The notes under the pieces were generated by a model. That model was not told the origin of the DNA and searched no databases. It worked only from the letters and a program-made list of their open reading frames with translations. Shown here piece after piece: positions 17,285-26,783 of a DNA stretch of 64,000 nt. Made by a program: the position numbers and the translations under genes. The stretch comes from CAZADA01 sp964526675 (GTDB lineage Bacteria; Pseudomonadota; Alphaproteobacteria; Caulobacterales; Maricaulaceae). Within the stretch, counting starts at the first letter, position 1, and each line of letters opens with the position of its first letter. Location of the stretch: the NCBI GenBank assembly GCA_964526675.1, contig CAZGLY010000010.1, positions 1 through 64,000 on the forward strand, written 5' to 3'.

Positions 17285-18523
17285 ATGGGGGACGCGTCGA
17301 ACGAGCAGCGGACGGCGCCGCGGGCGTGGGTCATGACGTGTGTGGCCGCCGCCGCGCTGAGCGCATGCACAAGCGTGGAGCGGGCCGGGCGCGCCGTGTT
17401 GGCGAGCGGCCCATTTGTCGCTGAAAACAGCACCGAAGATCTCGCCGAAAAACTCGCGGATCACATGACGTTCCAAAAGCCCGCGGGCGAGGGGCCGTTT
17501 CCGACGGTGATCCAATTCCACGGTTGTGGCGGTCTGGTCGCCCCCAACGGCGAACTCCAGCCGATCCTCCGGGAGTATGGCGAGGCGGCGAACGCCGTCG
17601 GCGTCGCCGTCGTGACGGTGGACAGTTTTTCCCATCGCGGGATTGATCGCGAAACGGCGCTGAAGTCCGTGTGCACGGGCCGGTCGTTGCGCGGCGTGGA
17701 GCGCGCGGGCGACGTGCTGGCGGCCCTCGATTATGTGCGCACGCTGGACTTCGTCGATCCGGAGCGGATCGTGCTCGCGGGGTGGAGCCACGGCGGTTGG
17801 GCCGTGATGGATCTGCTGTCGATGGATTTGAAGGGGCGTTGGCCCGCCGGCCTCAACAGCGTGCCGGACGATCCGATGCGCGGCGTCGTGGGGGCGCATT
17901 TGACCTACCCCTATGCGAGTTTCCCCGCCCGCACGAAAGAGACCGGTTGGTCCTGGCCCGTGGACGCTCGTTTCGTGCTGGCCGGCGAAGACACTGTCGC
18001 GCCGGAGGCGGATGTGCGCGCGGCGATCGCCAAAGTCTTTGAGACTCAACAAGACGCCGAAATCGAAGTGTTCGAAGTGAAGGGCGTCACTCACGCCTTT
18101 GACGAACGGTATCTCGAACCGGGATCGCCGCTCACGTTCGATGAAGACGAGGCCGCCGCCGCCCGCGGCGCTTACGCGGATTGGTTGTCGCGGGTGTTCG
18201 CCGATGACGACGCGCAAGCGCAAGCGTCCACGGGGCGGCTGCTGTTCGCGGCGGCCGGCCGTACAGGTCCGAAGATGGGCGGGCGCGCAGCGTCCGCGAC
18301 GGCCGCGACGCCGACCACGAACGGTCGGTCCATGGCTGTCGCGAGCCAAGACGCCTACGCCACGTATCAGGTCAAAGACGGCGACACCCTGTGGGCGATC
18401 GCGCAGCGCCACTTTGGCGAGGGCGTCGCGTATCGGTTGATCGTCCAGGCCAACCGCGAGTCCATCGAGGATGAAGACCTGATTTTCCCGGGTCAGACGC
18501 TGCGGCTGCCGCGCACGGCGTGA
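17285..18523 (+). CDS. Lipoprotein fusing a dienelactone-hydrolase-like domain to a C-terminal LysM domain
   Basis: A 412-residue exported protein. The leader ends in A-A-A-A-L-S-A-C, a lipobox. Residues ~45-300 form an alpha/beta-hydrolase of the dienelactone hydrolase type: an oxyanion segment F-H-G-C-G-G, the nucleophile elbow G-W-S-H-G-G, an aspartate in A-G-E-D-T-V-A-P, and a histidine in T-H-A-F. After a Gly/Ala/Thr-rich linker, a single LysM peptidoglycan-binding module closes the protein (Y-Q-V-K-D-G-D-T-L-W-A-I-A through P-G-Q-T-L-R-L-P). The fusion suggests a cell-wall-held esterase or hydrolase acting in the periplasm; the substrate is not known. I used ATG 17285 (GAGGGAG upstream) over GTG 17279. 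Confidence 0.85.
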   Translation: MGDASNEQRTAPRAWVMTCVAAAALSACTSVERAGRAVLASGPFVAENSTEDLAEKLADHMTFQKPAGEGPFPTVIQFHGCGGLVAPNGELQPILREYGEAANAVGVAVVTVDSFSHRGIDRETALKSVCTGRSLRGVERAGDVLAALDYVRTLDFVDPERIVLAGWSHGGWAVMDLLSMDLKGRWPAGLNSVPDDPMRGVVGAHLTYPYASFPARTKETGWSWPVDARFVLAGEDTVAPEADVRAAIAKVFETQQDAEIEVFEVKGVTHAFDERYLEPGSPLTFDEDEAAAARGAYADWLSRVFADDDAQAQASTGRLLFAAAGRTGPKMGGRAASATAATPTTNGRSMAVASQDAYATYQVKDGDTLWAIAQRHFGEGVAYRLIVQANRESIEDEDLIFPGQTLRLPRTA

Positions 18524-18536
18524 ACGCGACGGGCGT

Positions 18537-20078
18537 TTAGGGCGTGCGGTTGGCCGTGTCCGCCGCTGCGATCAAGCTGGTCGCGCCATGATCCTCATCG
18601 CCGGCGTGGAGCGCGCGCAACGCGTCAAGCCGGCTGCGCACGGCGGCGAACGCTTGCTTCTCCGCCGCCGTGAGGGTCCGGCCCGTGGGGGCGGACAGCT
18701 TCATCGGATTCACGTGGCGGCCGTTTTTCATCACCTCGTAGTGGAGGTGGGGGCCGGTTGAGCGTCCGGTGGAGCCAACATAGCCGATCACCTCGCCTTG
18801 GCGCACGCGCACGCCGGAGCGCACGCCGCGCGCATAGCCGCGCAAGTGTGCGTAAGCGGTCTTGTAACCATTGGCGTGGCGCAGGCGGATGTAATGCCCA
18901 TAGCCGCCATAGCGGCTCGCGCGCTCCACCACGCCATCGCCGGCCGCAAACACGGGCGTGCCGCGCGGCGCGGCGAAGTCCGTCCCCTTGTGCAGGCGCG
19001 TGTACCCCAAGATCGGGTGGCGCCGTTTCCCAAAATGGGAGGACAGCCGGGCGCCGTTGATCGGCGTCTTCATCAACGCGCGCCGCGCGCTTTCGCCGTC
19101 GGCGTCGTAGAAATCGACGTCTCCGTCGCCGTTCTCATAGCGCCAGTACGCAAGCGGCCGGCCCTTAGGCGCGAAGCCGACATAGAGCAGGTCGCCGGCG
19201 CGCACGGCGCGCCCGTCCGGCGCCACCCATTCCTCAAAGAGGATCTCAAACGGGTCGCCCGGATGGATCTCGCGCTGAAAGTCCACCGAAAACCCAAGCA
19301 GGTTCGCGATGTCCACAATCGTGGCGTGATGCGCGCCGGACGCGATCGCGTCGACATACAGGCTGTTTTCGATGACGCCGCGCGCGCTCACCGTCCGCCG
19401 CGTGAGGGGCGTCACGAACTCCCGCGCGTGATACTGGCCCTGCGCGTCGGCGCTGAGGTGGATGGTGCGGATGTCGTCGGGTTCGAAAGCAAGGCCCGCG
19501 AGGCGACGCGTGCGCCCGGCGTCCTCCAAAAACACGTTGACGTCCTGCCCCGCGCGCAAGCTGCGCGCGTCAAACACGCTCTCCAACGCGCGAATGATGT
19601 CGTAGCGGGTGCGGCTGTCGTCGACGCCGGCGCGCGTCAACAGACGCTCCAACGTCTCGCCGCGCCGCACGCGCAAGGTTTCTTCAGCCCGCGCCGTTTG
19701 AAGCGGCGCCAGCAGCGCCTCCATCGCGGCGTTCTCGATCGCGGCCGCGGATCGGGTCCATGACGCCGACCAGCTGGGGACGGCGGCGATCGCGGGGCGG
19801 CTGAAGGCGACGGCGTCGCGCCCGCCCTTCGCCGTTTGGGGCGCTGCGGACAACGCGCCGGCGACGCTGGCCGCCGCCACCGCAACCGCCATCACGATGA
19901 CGCGGCGCGCCGGCGCGCTCCAGAAGAGGCGGCGAAGCGAAACCAAAAACAGGCGCGTCACGGGATGGGCGTTGGGTGCGCCCAAACTGGCGCTTGAGTG
20001 TGATCGGGGATCAAATGGCACGTTCAACACCTTACGCTGACCCTTCGTCAGCACCTCCGACACGGCGATCTCGATCAT
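18537..20078 (-). CDS. M23 family murein endopeptidase (MepM-like)
   Basis: About 513 residues with a single N-terminal membrane anchor near residues 60-75. An intermediate region follows, holding an OapA/LysM-like domain with G-E-T-L-E-R-L-L, and the C-terminus is a peptidase M23 domain (about 340-450). The metal-binding signatures are present: H-K-G-T-D-F-A-A-P-R-G-T-P-V at the first site and G-P-H-L-H-Y-E-V at the second. Such enzymes cut peptidoglycan cross-links during growth and division. The exact start is uncertain: an ATG at 20078 is used, with a TTG two codons earlier possible. It converges on the hydrolase-LysM gene, whose stop is 14 bases away, and is divergent from the YdbH-like gene. 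Confidence 0.9.
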   Translation of the reverse strand: MIEIAVSEVLTKGQRKVLNVPFDPRSHSSASLGAPNAHPVTRLFLVSLRRLFWSAPARRVIVMAVAVAAASVAGALSAAPQTAKGGRDAVAFSRPAIAAVPSWSASWTRSAAAIENAAMEALLAPLQTARAEETLRVRRGETLERLLTRAGVDDSRTRYDIIRALESVFDARSLRAGQDVNVFLEDAGRTRRLAGLAFEPDDIRTIHLSADAQGQYHAREFVTPLTRRTVSARGVIENSLYVDAIASGAHHATIVDIANLLGFSVDFQREIHPGDPFEILFEEWVAPDGRAVRAGDLLYVGFAPKGRPLAYWRYENGDGDVDFYDADGESARRALMKTPINGARLSSHFGKRRHPILGYTRLHKGTDFAAPRGTPVFAAGDGVVERASRYGGYGHYIRLRHANGYKTAYAHLRGYARGVRSGVRVRQGEVIGYVGSTGRSTGPHLHYEVMKNGRHVNPMKLSAPTGRTLTAAEKQAFAAVRSRLDALRALHAGDEDHGATSLIAAADTANRTP

Positions 20079-20233
20079 CGCCAAGCGGGGTTAATACCCG
20101 GTTGTTTCGCTCCGACACGATGCTAAGCCCACGTGAAGCAAGGTGCGAGCCGTGTCATGACGACGCTTGTCGCGTCGCGGCAACTCAAGTGTACTAACGG
20201 TTCCCGAGAGGAAAAGCCACAAAGTCAGCGCCC

Positions 20234-23200
20234 ATGCCGGTCCTCCGACAGTCTCTCATGTTGCGCGCTGGATTGGCGCTGCTGGCGGCGGCTGTGATCG
20301 CCGGGGCGTGGGCTGTGCGGATGCCCGTGGCGGAGCGGGTGATGAAGGCGGCTGCGTCCGCCGCCGGCTATGACGTGGCGTTCAAGGTGACGGCGCTGGA
20401 TTTTGGCCAGGTGGCCGCCAACGAGGTGCGCCTCGGCCCGCCGGACGCGCCGGACGTCGAGGCGGCGGTCGTGCGTCTGCAGTTCCGGTTGTCCGAGGTG
20501 CTCAGCGGCCGGATCCGCGGGTTGGAGGTTGAGACCGCCACGGTCCGCGTCGGGTGGGATGACGGGCGGCTGCGTTTCGCGGGACGCCGCCCGCCGTGGG
20601 AGGGACCGCCCGCCCGCCTGCGGCTTGCGGATGTGCGCGTTCTCGCGGACACGCCGTTCGGCCTGATCGAGGCGGACGTGAACGCAGACGGAGACCGCGC
20701 GACCGGATGGCGTGTCGAAGCGACGGCGCGCACATCGCCGGATCCCGCCGACGCCGCGCGCATCGTGATCGAAGACGCCGCGTTGACGGCCGTGCTGACG
20801 CCGGAGGACGCCCATGGCTCCCTGGCGCTCGTGATCACGGAGGCGAACGCGCCGGCGTGGCGGTTGGGCCCCACGGTTGTGTCCGGTGATTTCCAAGGCG
20901 CTTTAAACGATCCCGAGGATTGGGACACGCTCACGGGCGAGGGGGTGTTGACCGCCGCCGTCGAGGGCGCAGGGTTCGAGGCGGATGCGGCCACGCGCGT
21001 GGCCCAGGCGTTCGCGCCGCCGCCGCGTGGCGCGGGCGGCGCGGTGATTGCGCCCCATCTGCAGGAGGCGCGTTTCGCGCTGGAAAGCGCGTTGCGGGCC
21101 TTTGGCGGTTCGGCCGACATCGGGTTTCGTCTGCAGGGGTCGCGTGTGGACGCGCGCTTGAACGCGCCGCTGAAGCTCGCGGGGGCGAGTGGGGCGCGCT
21201 TCGACATCCGCATGTCGTCGCGCGCGAGCGCCCAGGTCGATTTGGTCAGCGGTGAAGCGACGCTGCGGCGGTTCCGGGCGCGTTTGCGCGGCGAGGGGTT
21301 GCCGCGGGTCACGTCGCGGATCGGCCAGATGGAAATCAAACCGAAGGCGGGGCGGGAGCCTTGGCTCTACGCCGACGCTGATCTCAGCGTGGACCCGTGG
21401 GACGTGGCCGGCGTCTCCGCGGGGATGGAGCTTGACCTGCTGCGTCTGACGGTGACGCGTCGGGAATGGCGGGTGGCGGCCGCCGGACGCGCGGCCGTCG
21501 ACGGCGCGCGCGGCGGCGCGGCGCTACGCGGCGTGGGCTTGGCGGCGGATCTTGAGATTGTCGGACGCGACGGCGTCGTCTCCGTGACGCCGCGGGCGGG
21601 CGCGGTGGCGCGCGCGACCGTGCAAGACGCCACGCTCGCGGGCGTCGCGTTTCGCGACGTGAGCATGCATGTGCGTCCTGCGCCGGCTGGGCGGCCTTTG
21701 GTGTCGTGGTCTTCCGAGGGGCTCGGCGTCGCAGCGACGGTTCGAGACTTGGACTTTTTGGCCGCACGCCCAGAGCTTGGCGCCCGGTTGCGCGCGCTGG
21801 CGGTGGAGGTTGTCCACGATCGCCCTGTCGCGGGGGAGCTGGCGTGGCGGTTGAGGGTTCAAGGCCCGCGGGTCGATGGGCGCCTGGCGGACGGCGGTCG
21901 TGTGCGCATGGACGCCCGGGTGATCGACGCCAGTTGGCTGAACCAGACGCCGCCGCCGCAAGCGGCAAACGACGCTGCGGCGGAGGAGGCCGTCGAGCCC
22001 GAGGTTTCCGGGGCGGCGGAGGCCCGCGTCACGTTTGAGACGCTCTCGATCAACGCAGAAAAGGGCTTGGCGTCCGTGGCTGACGCGGCTGGGGAGGTTG
22101 TGCTCACCATGCGCGACGGCGCGCCGGCGACCGGACGCGCCACGCTGGCGCGGGCTTTGGTGCGCGACCAGGCGCGGGTCCATCGCGTCGCGCCCTTGCG
22201 CGTGAGTGTCGCTGCGGAGATCGACGGCTCTCAGATCGCCGGCCTGGCCCGAGCGGCGCTCGCCGACAGCGGCGATGAGGTCGTGCAGGCGGATGTCGCT
22301 TATGACCTCGCCGAGGGCGCGGGCTCAGCGCGCTACGCAACGCCGGTCGTGACCGTGGGGCGCGGCCGCTTGGGCGTCGCGGATGTCTCGCCGATCATGG
22401 GTCTGGCGGCGCGTGGGATGGCGGGCGCGCTTCAGGCGCAGGGGGACGCGCGGTTTCGCTTGCGGCCTGACCCGAGATCGCCGGTGGCGCTTGAGGCCAT
22501 GACCCTGCGCTTGAACATATCGGATGTTGACGTCAACACGCCGCTGGGCCGGCTGGACGGCGTCAAGGCCGACTTAGCGTTCTCGGATCTGGTTCGTCCC
22601 CGTACGGATGGCGTGCAGACCATCACGGCGGAGGCGTACACGCCCGGCGTGCCGTTGACGCAGGTCAGCGCGGCGATCGCGTTGGCGGACGGGTTGGTGT
22701 CCGGGGACCCGGTGACGGCGACGCTCGCGGGCGGGGAGGTCGCGCTCGAACCGCTGGAGGTCGACATTGCCGGACGTGCGGCCACGGGGCTCATCGCGGT
22801 GCGTCGGCTGGATCTGGCGGCGTTGACCCAGGCGGCCAATCTGCCGGGGGTGGAGATGACCGGCCTCGTCAGCGGCGGCGGCTACATCGAAGCTGCGCCG
22901 TTGTCCCTGCGCTTCGACAATGTGCGCCTGGCGGCGTTGGGGCCGGGCGTGGTGACCTTGGGCGGTGACGCGGCGCCGCTGGCGGCGGACGTTGGCGACA
23001 ACGCTGGGGAGGCGCTTGGCGCTGAGGCGCTTCAGGCTGCTGACGCGGGGGAGGACGACGCCCAGGCGGGAGCCCCCGACGCGGTTGAGGATCCCGGGCC
23101 GCCGACGCCCGCGCCCTTCGCCTATGATCGTATGGAGGTGTCCCTCGATGGCGATGTCCGCGCGGTGACGCTTGTGGTGGAGGCGTGGCCCCGCGATGAC

Positions 23201-23290
23201 GGCGCGCCGCGCCGTGAGACGATGGTGGTGGATCTTTCTGAGATCCTCCGTGCGGCGCCGGGCGGAGAAGCCGCCCCGCCCTCCCAGTGA
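20234..23290 (+). CDS. YdbH-type AsmA-like envelope protein
   Basis: A 1018-residue protein with one N-terminal transmembrane anchor (MLRAGLALLAAAVIAGAW) and a very long periplasmic body of beta-strand repeats. The C-terminal part (I-E-A-A-P-L-S-L-R-F-D-N-V and the A-P-F-A-Y-D-R-M-E-V-S-L-D-G strand) matches the YdbH/dicarboxylate-transport domain. YdbH belongs to the AsmA-like group that forms hydrophobic grooves moving phospholipid between inner and outer membranes; here that role is inferred from the fold. It is longer than the E. coli protein and carries an acidic Ala-rich insertion near residues 915-960. The small partners YnbE and YdbL are not next to it. It is divergent from the M23 peptidase gene. 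Confidence 0.8.
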   Translation: MPVLRQSLMLRAGLALLAAAVIAGAWAVRMPVAERVMKAAASAAGYDVAFKVTALDFGQVAANEVRLGPPDAPDVEAAVVRLQFRLSEVLSGRIRGLEVETATVRVGWDDGRLRFAGRRPPWEGPPARLRLADVRVLADTPFGLIEADVNADGDRATGWRVEATARTSPDPADAARIVIEDAALTAVLTPEDAHGSLALVITEANAPAWRLGPTVVSGDFQGALNDPEDWDTLTGEGVLTAAVEGAGFEADAATRVAQAFAPPPRGAGGAVIAPHLQEARFALESALRAFGGSADIGFRLQGSRVDARLNAPLKLAGASGARFDIRMSSRASAQVDLVSGEATLRRFRARLRGEGLPRVTSRIGQMEIKPKAGREPWLYADADLSVDPWDVAGVSAGMELDLLRLTVTRREWRVAAAGRAAVDGARGGAALRGVGLAADLEIVGRDGVVSVTPRAGAVARATVQDATLAGVAFRDVSMHVRPAPAGRPLVSWSSEGLGVAATVRDLDFLAARPELGARLRALAVEVVHDRPVAGELAWRLRVQGPRVDGRLADGGRVRMDARVIDASWLNQTPPPQAANDAAAEEAVEPEVSGAAEARVTFETLSINAEKGLASVADAAGEVVLTMRDGAPATGRATLARALVRDQARVHRVAPLRVSVAAEIDGSQIAGLARAALADSGDEVVQADVAYDLAEGAGSARYATPVVTVGRGRLGVADVSPIMGLAARGMAGALQAQGDARFRLRPDPRSPVALEAMTLRLNISDVDVNTPLGRLDGVKADLAFSDLVRPRTDGVQTITAEAYTPGVPLTQVSAAIALADGLVSGDPVTATLAGGEVALEPLEVDIAGRAATGLIAVRRLDLAALTQAANLPGVEMTGLVSGGGYIEAAPLSLRFDNVRLAALGPGVVTLGGDAAPLAADVGDNAGEALGAEALQAADAGEDDAQAGAPDAVEDPGPPTPAPFAYDRMEVSLDGDVRAVTLVVEAWPRDDGAPRRETMVVDLSEILRAAPGGEAAPPSQ

Positions 23291-23369
23291 CGCGCGCGGA
23301 TGATCGCCGCCCACACCGCGTTCGCGCGGAGGGCTTCCACGCTCTGAGAAACGCCGCTATCGTCCGCGC

Positions 23370-24020
23370 ATGACGTCTTCCGCACCGCTGTCCGCCCAGA
23401 ATCTGGCGGCCTTCTTGTCCGCCCATCTTTGTCACGAAGTCGCCAGCCCCGTCGCGGCGATCGGCGCGGCCATGGGCGTGTTGGACGACCCGCAGTCCGC
23501 GGACATGCGCGAGGAGGCGATCACCCTCCTGCGCAGTTCGGCGTTGCAGGCCCACGCGCGGGTGGAGTTCGCACGGCTGGCTTACGGCCCGCAGCCGGCG
23601 AGCCTCACCCTTCCGATGGCCGAGCTGCAGCGGGTCGTGCGGGAAATGTTTTCGGAGAAGAAAGTCACGTTCACGTGGCGAACGCCGGAGGGCGAGCCGC
23701 CCCGGCCCGTGGCGTCTTTGATGGCCAACCTCACGCTGATCGGCGTCAACGCGTTGCCGCGCGGCGGGTCGGTGCTGATCGAGGCCGGCGCCAGCGGCGA
23801 GCGGATGCACGTGACGGCTGAAGGCCCCCGGGCCCGGCTGGAGGATTGGGTGATTGCGTGTCTGGAAGGCCGCACGCCCGAGGGCGGTTTCGACGGCCGT
23901 CGGATCCAACCCTACTACGCCGGGCTGCTCGCGCGGGAAGCGGGCGGTCGCGCGTCCGCGCGCCTCGACGGCGAACGGGTGGAGATCGCCGCCCTTGCGC
24001 CTGTCTTGGGTATGGCCTGA
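23370..24020 (+). CDS. chpT: Histidine phosphotransferase ChpT
   Basis: ChpT carries phosphate from the hybrid kinase CckA to CtrA and CpdR in the alphaproteobacterial cell-cycle phosphorelay. The 216-residue protein has the phospho-accepting histidine at about position 22 in L-C-H-E-V-A-S-P-V-A-A-I-G, then the D-D pair in V-L-D-D-P. The following degenerate ATPase-like domain lacks ATP-binding glycine boxes, as expected for ChpT. The protein is a dimer in known members. It lies 80 bases after the YdbH-like gene and is followed at 177 bases by cheA. Having chpT about 6 kb from ctrA in the same block fits their shared pathway; cckA and cpdR are not in this window. Confidence 0.93.
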   Translation: MTSSAPLSAQNLAAFLSAHLCHEVASPVAAIGAAMGVLDDPQSADMREEAITLLRSSALQAHARVEFARLAYGPQPASLTLPMAELQRVVREMFSEKKVTFTWRTPEGEPPRPVASLMANLTLIGVNALPRGGSVLIEAGASGERMHVTAEGPRARLEDWVIACLEGRTPEGGFDGRRIQPYYAGLLAREAGGRASARLDGERVEIAALAPVLGMA

Positions 24021-24197
24021 CCCTGAGACGACGCGGACGGCCCTGTCCGCGCGGGGCCCGTCACGGGTCGATGGTCGGTTTAGGGCGGCTTTAACGGCCC
24101 ATCACTCACAACGAGGGGGAGGCGCATCGCAGTCCCCTTGTCGTTCCCGGACCGCGTCCGGGCCTGCGCTGTGGACCACGGGCGCGGGAAGGGCGCG

Positions 24198-26783
24198 ATG
24201 GACGAGCTGCTCAACGAGTTCCTGACAGAGACGGCCGAGAGCCTCGAGGCGATTGACGTCGCCCTGGTGGCGTTCGAAGCCGAGCCGAACGACCGCGCGA
24301 CGCTCGACAGCATTTTCCGCCTGGTCCACACGATCAAAGGCACGTGCGGCTTCTTGGATCTGCCCCGGCTTGAGGCGGTCGCCCATGCGGCTGAGACTCT
24401 GCTTGGGCGTTTCCGCGACAGCGATGTGGCGGTCACCGTTGACGCGGTGACGCTGGTCCTCGAGGCGATTGACCGCATCAAGGACATTGTCGGCCATCTC
24501 GAGCGCGACCACCGCGAGCCGGACGGCGAAGACACAGCGCTCATTGCGCGGTTGGACGCGGCGGCCGAAGGCGGCGATCCCGTTGCGCACGACGTGACGG
24601 ATGCGCCCCAACCCGCCGAAGACGATGTGGCCGAACCCTTGGCGGAGGCTGACGCCGGCGACGTGGAGACACCGGAACCGGACGTCGCTGACGCCCGTGA
24701 CGCCAATGACGCCGCTGGCGCGGACGAGGGCGGGCCGCGGCGCGACGCGTCGTCTCAGACCATTCGCGTGAACGTGGATGTGTTGGAAAATCTCATGACC
24801 ATGGTGTCGGAGCTTGTGCTGACGCGCAATCAGCTTCTGCAAATGGTCCGGCGCGCCGAACAGTCCGAGTTCAAAGCGCCGTTGCAACGCCTATCGAACA
24901 TCACGGCTGAGTTGCAGGATGGCGTCATGCAGACGCGCATGCAGCCCGTCGGCAATGCTTGGAAGAAGCTGCCGCGCGTCGTGCGCGACATCGCAAACGA
25001 GCTTGGCAAAAAGATCAGCTTGAACCTGGAAGGCGAGGACACCGAACTCGACCGTCATGTCCTTGATCTGATCAAAGACCCCCTGACCCACATGGTCCGC
25101 AATTCGTGCGATCACGGGATTGAAGATCCGAAGACGCGGCAGGAACACGGCAAGTCCGAGGTCGGAACGCTCCGCCTCAGCGCGTACCACGAAGGCGGTC
25201 ATATCATCATCGACATCGCGGATGACGGCGCGGGTCTGAATGTTGAGCGCATCCGCCGCAAGGCTTTGGACGTCGGCCTGATCACGCCCGACGAAGCGGC
25301 GCAGTTTAGCGAGAGCCAGATTCAGCGGCTCATCTTCGCGGCCGGGTTCTCGACGGCGGCGAAAGTCACCAACATCTCCGGCCGCGGCGTCGGCATGGAC
25401 GTCGTGCGCGATCATATCGAGCAGATCGGCGGGGCCATCGACCTGCACTCCGTGGAAGGCCGCGGCACGACTTTCACCATCAAGATTCCGCTGACCCTGG
25501 CCATCATTTCCGCGCTGATCGTCGCGGTCGCGGGGCACCGGTTCGCGATTCCGCAATTGTCCGTGCTCGAACTGGTGCGCGTGGGCGGTCGGTCCCAGCA
25601 CCGCGTGGACGTCATCAACGCGACGCAGGTCCTGCGCCTGCGTGATCGACTGCTGCCGTTGGTCGATCTGGGCCAAATCCTCAATCTGCGCGGGCCCGGC
25701 GAGCGCGGCGCGAGCGGCTTCGTGGTCGTGATGCGTGTGGGCGGCCAACGCTTCGGCGTGGTGGTCGACGACGTCTTCGACACCGAGGAGATCGTCGTGA
25801 AGCCGCTGGCCAGCGCTTTGCGCGGACTGACCCAGTTCTCCGGCAACACCATTCTGGGCGACGGGTCGGTGATCATGATCATGGACCCCAACGGCCTCGC
25901 TCACGCCGTCAGCCAAGGCCACACCGACGCCGAGCACGCGGAGGCGGCGGAGGAAATCCATGTCGACCGCGCCCGCACGACGCGCTCAATGCTCATCTTC
26001 CGCGCGGGCTCGGCGGAGCCCAAAGCCGCGCCGTTGTCCCTCATCACGCGGCTGGAGGATGTCCCGGTCACGAAGATTGAGCGCGGAGCCGGCGGGTTGC
26101 TGGTGCAGTATCGCGGCCGGCTGATGCCGTTGGCGCTCGCGGATCCGGCGGTCCAGCTTCAGTCCGAGGGAGCGCAACCCATTCTGGTGTTCACCGATCG
26201 CGACCGCGCCGCCGGCCTGGTCGTCGATGAAATCCTTGATGTGGTCGACGAGGCCGTAGACGTCGAGATCGCCGGCGATCGTCCCGGCGTTTCGGGGACG
26301 GCCGTTTTGCGCGGTCAGGCGACCGAGATCATCGAGGTCGGGCACTATCTCACCCTCGCGCGCCCGGACTGGTTCGCCCCCACACAACAGCCGACGGCGG
26401 ACACCTCCCGACGGCTTCTTCTCGTCGACGACAGCGCCTTCTACCGCAACATCATGGAGCCGATCCTCACCGCCGCCGGTTACGACGTCACCGGCGTGCA
26501 GACCGCCGAGGAGGCGTGGCGGCTCTATGACGCGGGACAGGATTATCACGTGATCGTCGCGGATCTGAGCCGCGTCGACGGCGAAGGGATGACGTTCGCG
26601 GAACGGCTCGAGCGCGTGCGCCGATGGGCGGATGTGCCACGGATCGCGTTGTCGAGCGGCGCCACCCACGCGCTTTCCCCGGAGGCGCGCGCCGCGTTCG
26701 CCGAACTGATTCCCAAGACGGAACGCAGCGCCGTGGTGGCCGCTTTGGACACCGTCTTCGCATCAGCGGGCGAGGCGGCATGA
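24198..26783 (+). CDS. cheA: Hybrid chemotaxis histidine kinase CheA with C-terminal receiver
   Basis: CheA autophosphorylates in response to chemoreceptors and passes phosphate to CheY and CheB. The 861-residue form starts at ATG 24198 with GGGAAGGG upstream. An Hpt domain has the phosphohistidine at about 44 in V-H-T-I-K-G-T-C-G-F. An acidic Ala/Asp-rich linker (about 105-180) replaces a recognisable P2 domain. Dimerisation and kinase domains follow (H-M-V-R-N-S-C-D-H-G-I-E-D, G-R-G-V-G-M-D-V-V). Then come two CheW-like modules (about 455-595 and 625-745) and a terminal receiver domain beginning R-L-L-L-V-D-D-S with an aspartate in V-A-D-L-S-R-V-D-G and a conserved lysine. The stop overlaps the cheW start by four bases. 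Confidence 0.96.
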   Translation: MDELLNEFLTETAESLEAIDVALVAFEAEPNDRATLDSIFRLVHTIKGTCGFLDLPRLEAVAHAAETLLGRFRDSDVAVTVDAVTLVLEAIDRIKDIVGHLERDHREPDGEDTALIARLDAAAEGGDPVAHDVTDAPQPAEDDVAEPLAEADAGDVETPEPDVADARDANDAAGADEGGPRRDASSQTIRVNVDVLENLMTMVSELVLTRNQLLQMVRRAEQSEFKAPLQRLSNITAELQDGVMQTRMQPVGNAWKKLPRVVRDIANELGKKISLNLEGEDTELDRHVLDLIKDPLTHMVRNSCDHGIEDPKTRQEHGKSEVGTLRLSAYHEGGHIIIDIADDGAGLNVERIRRKALDVGLITPDEAAQFSESQIQRLIFAAGFSTAAKVTNISGRGVGMDVVRDHIEQIGGAIDLHSVEGRGTTFTIKIPLTLAIISALIVAVAGHRFAIPQLSVLELVRVGGRSQHRVDVINATQVLRLRDRLLPLVDLGQILNLRGPGERGASGFVVVMRVGGQRFGVVVDDVFDTEEIVVKPLASALRGLTQFSGNTILGDGSVIMIMDPNGLAHAVSQGHTDAEHAEAAEEIHVDRARTTRSMLIFRAGSAEPKAAPLSLITRLEDVPVTKIERGAGGLLVQYRGRLMPLALADPAVQLQSEGAQPILVFTDRDRAAGLVVDEILDVVDEAVDVEIAGDRPGVSGTAVLRGQATEIIEVGHYLTLARPDWFAPTQQPTADTSRRLLLVDDSAFYRNIMEPILTAAGYDVTGVQTAEEAWRLYDAGQDYHVIVADLSRVDGEGMTFAERLERVRRWADVPRIALSSGATHALSPEARAAFAELIPKTERSAVVAALDTVFASAGEAA

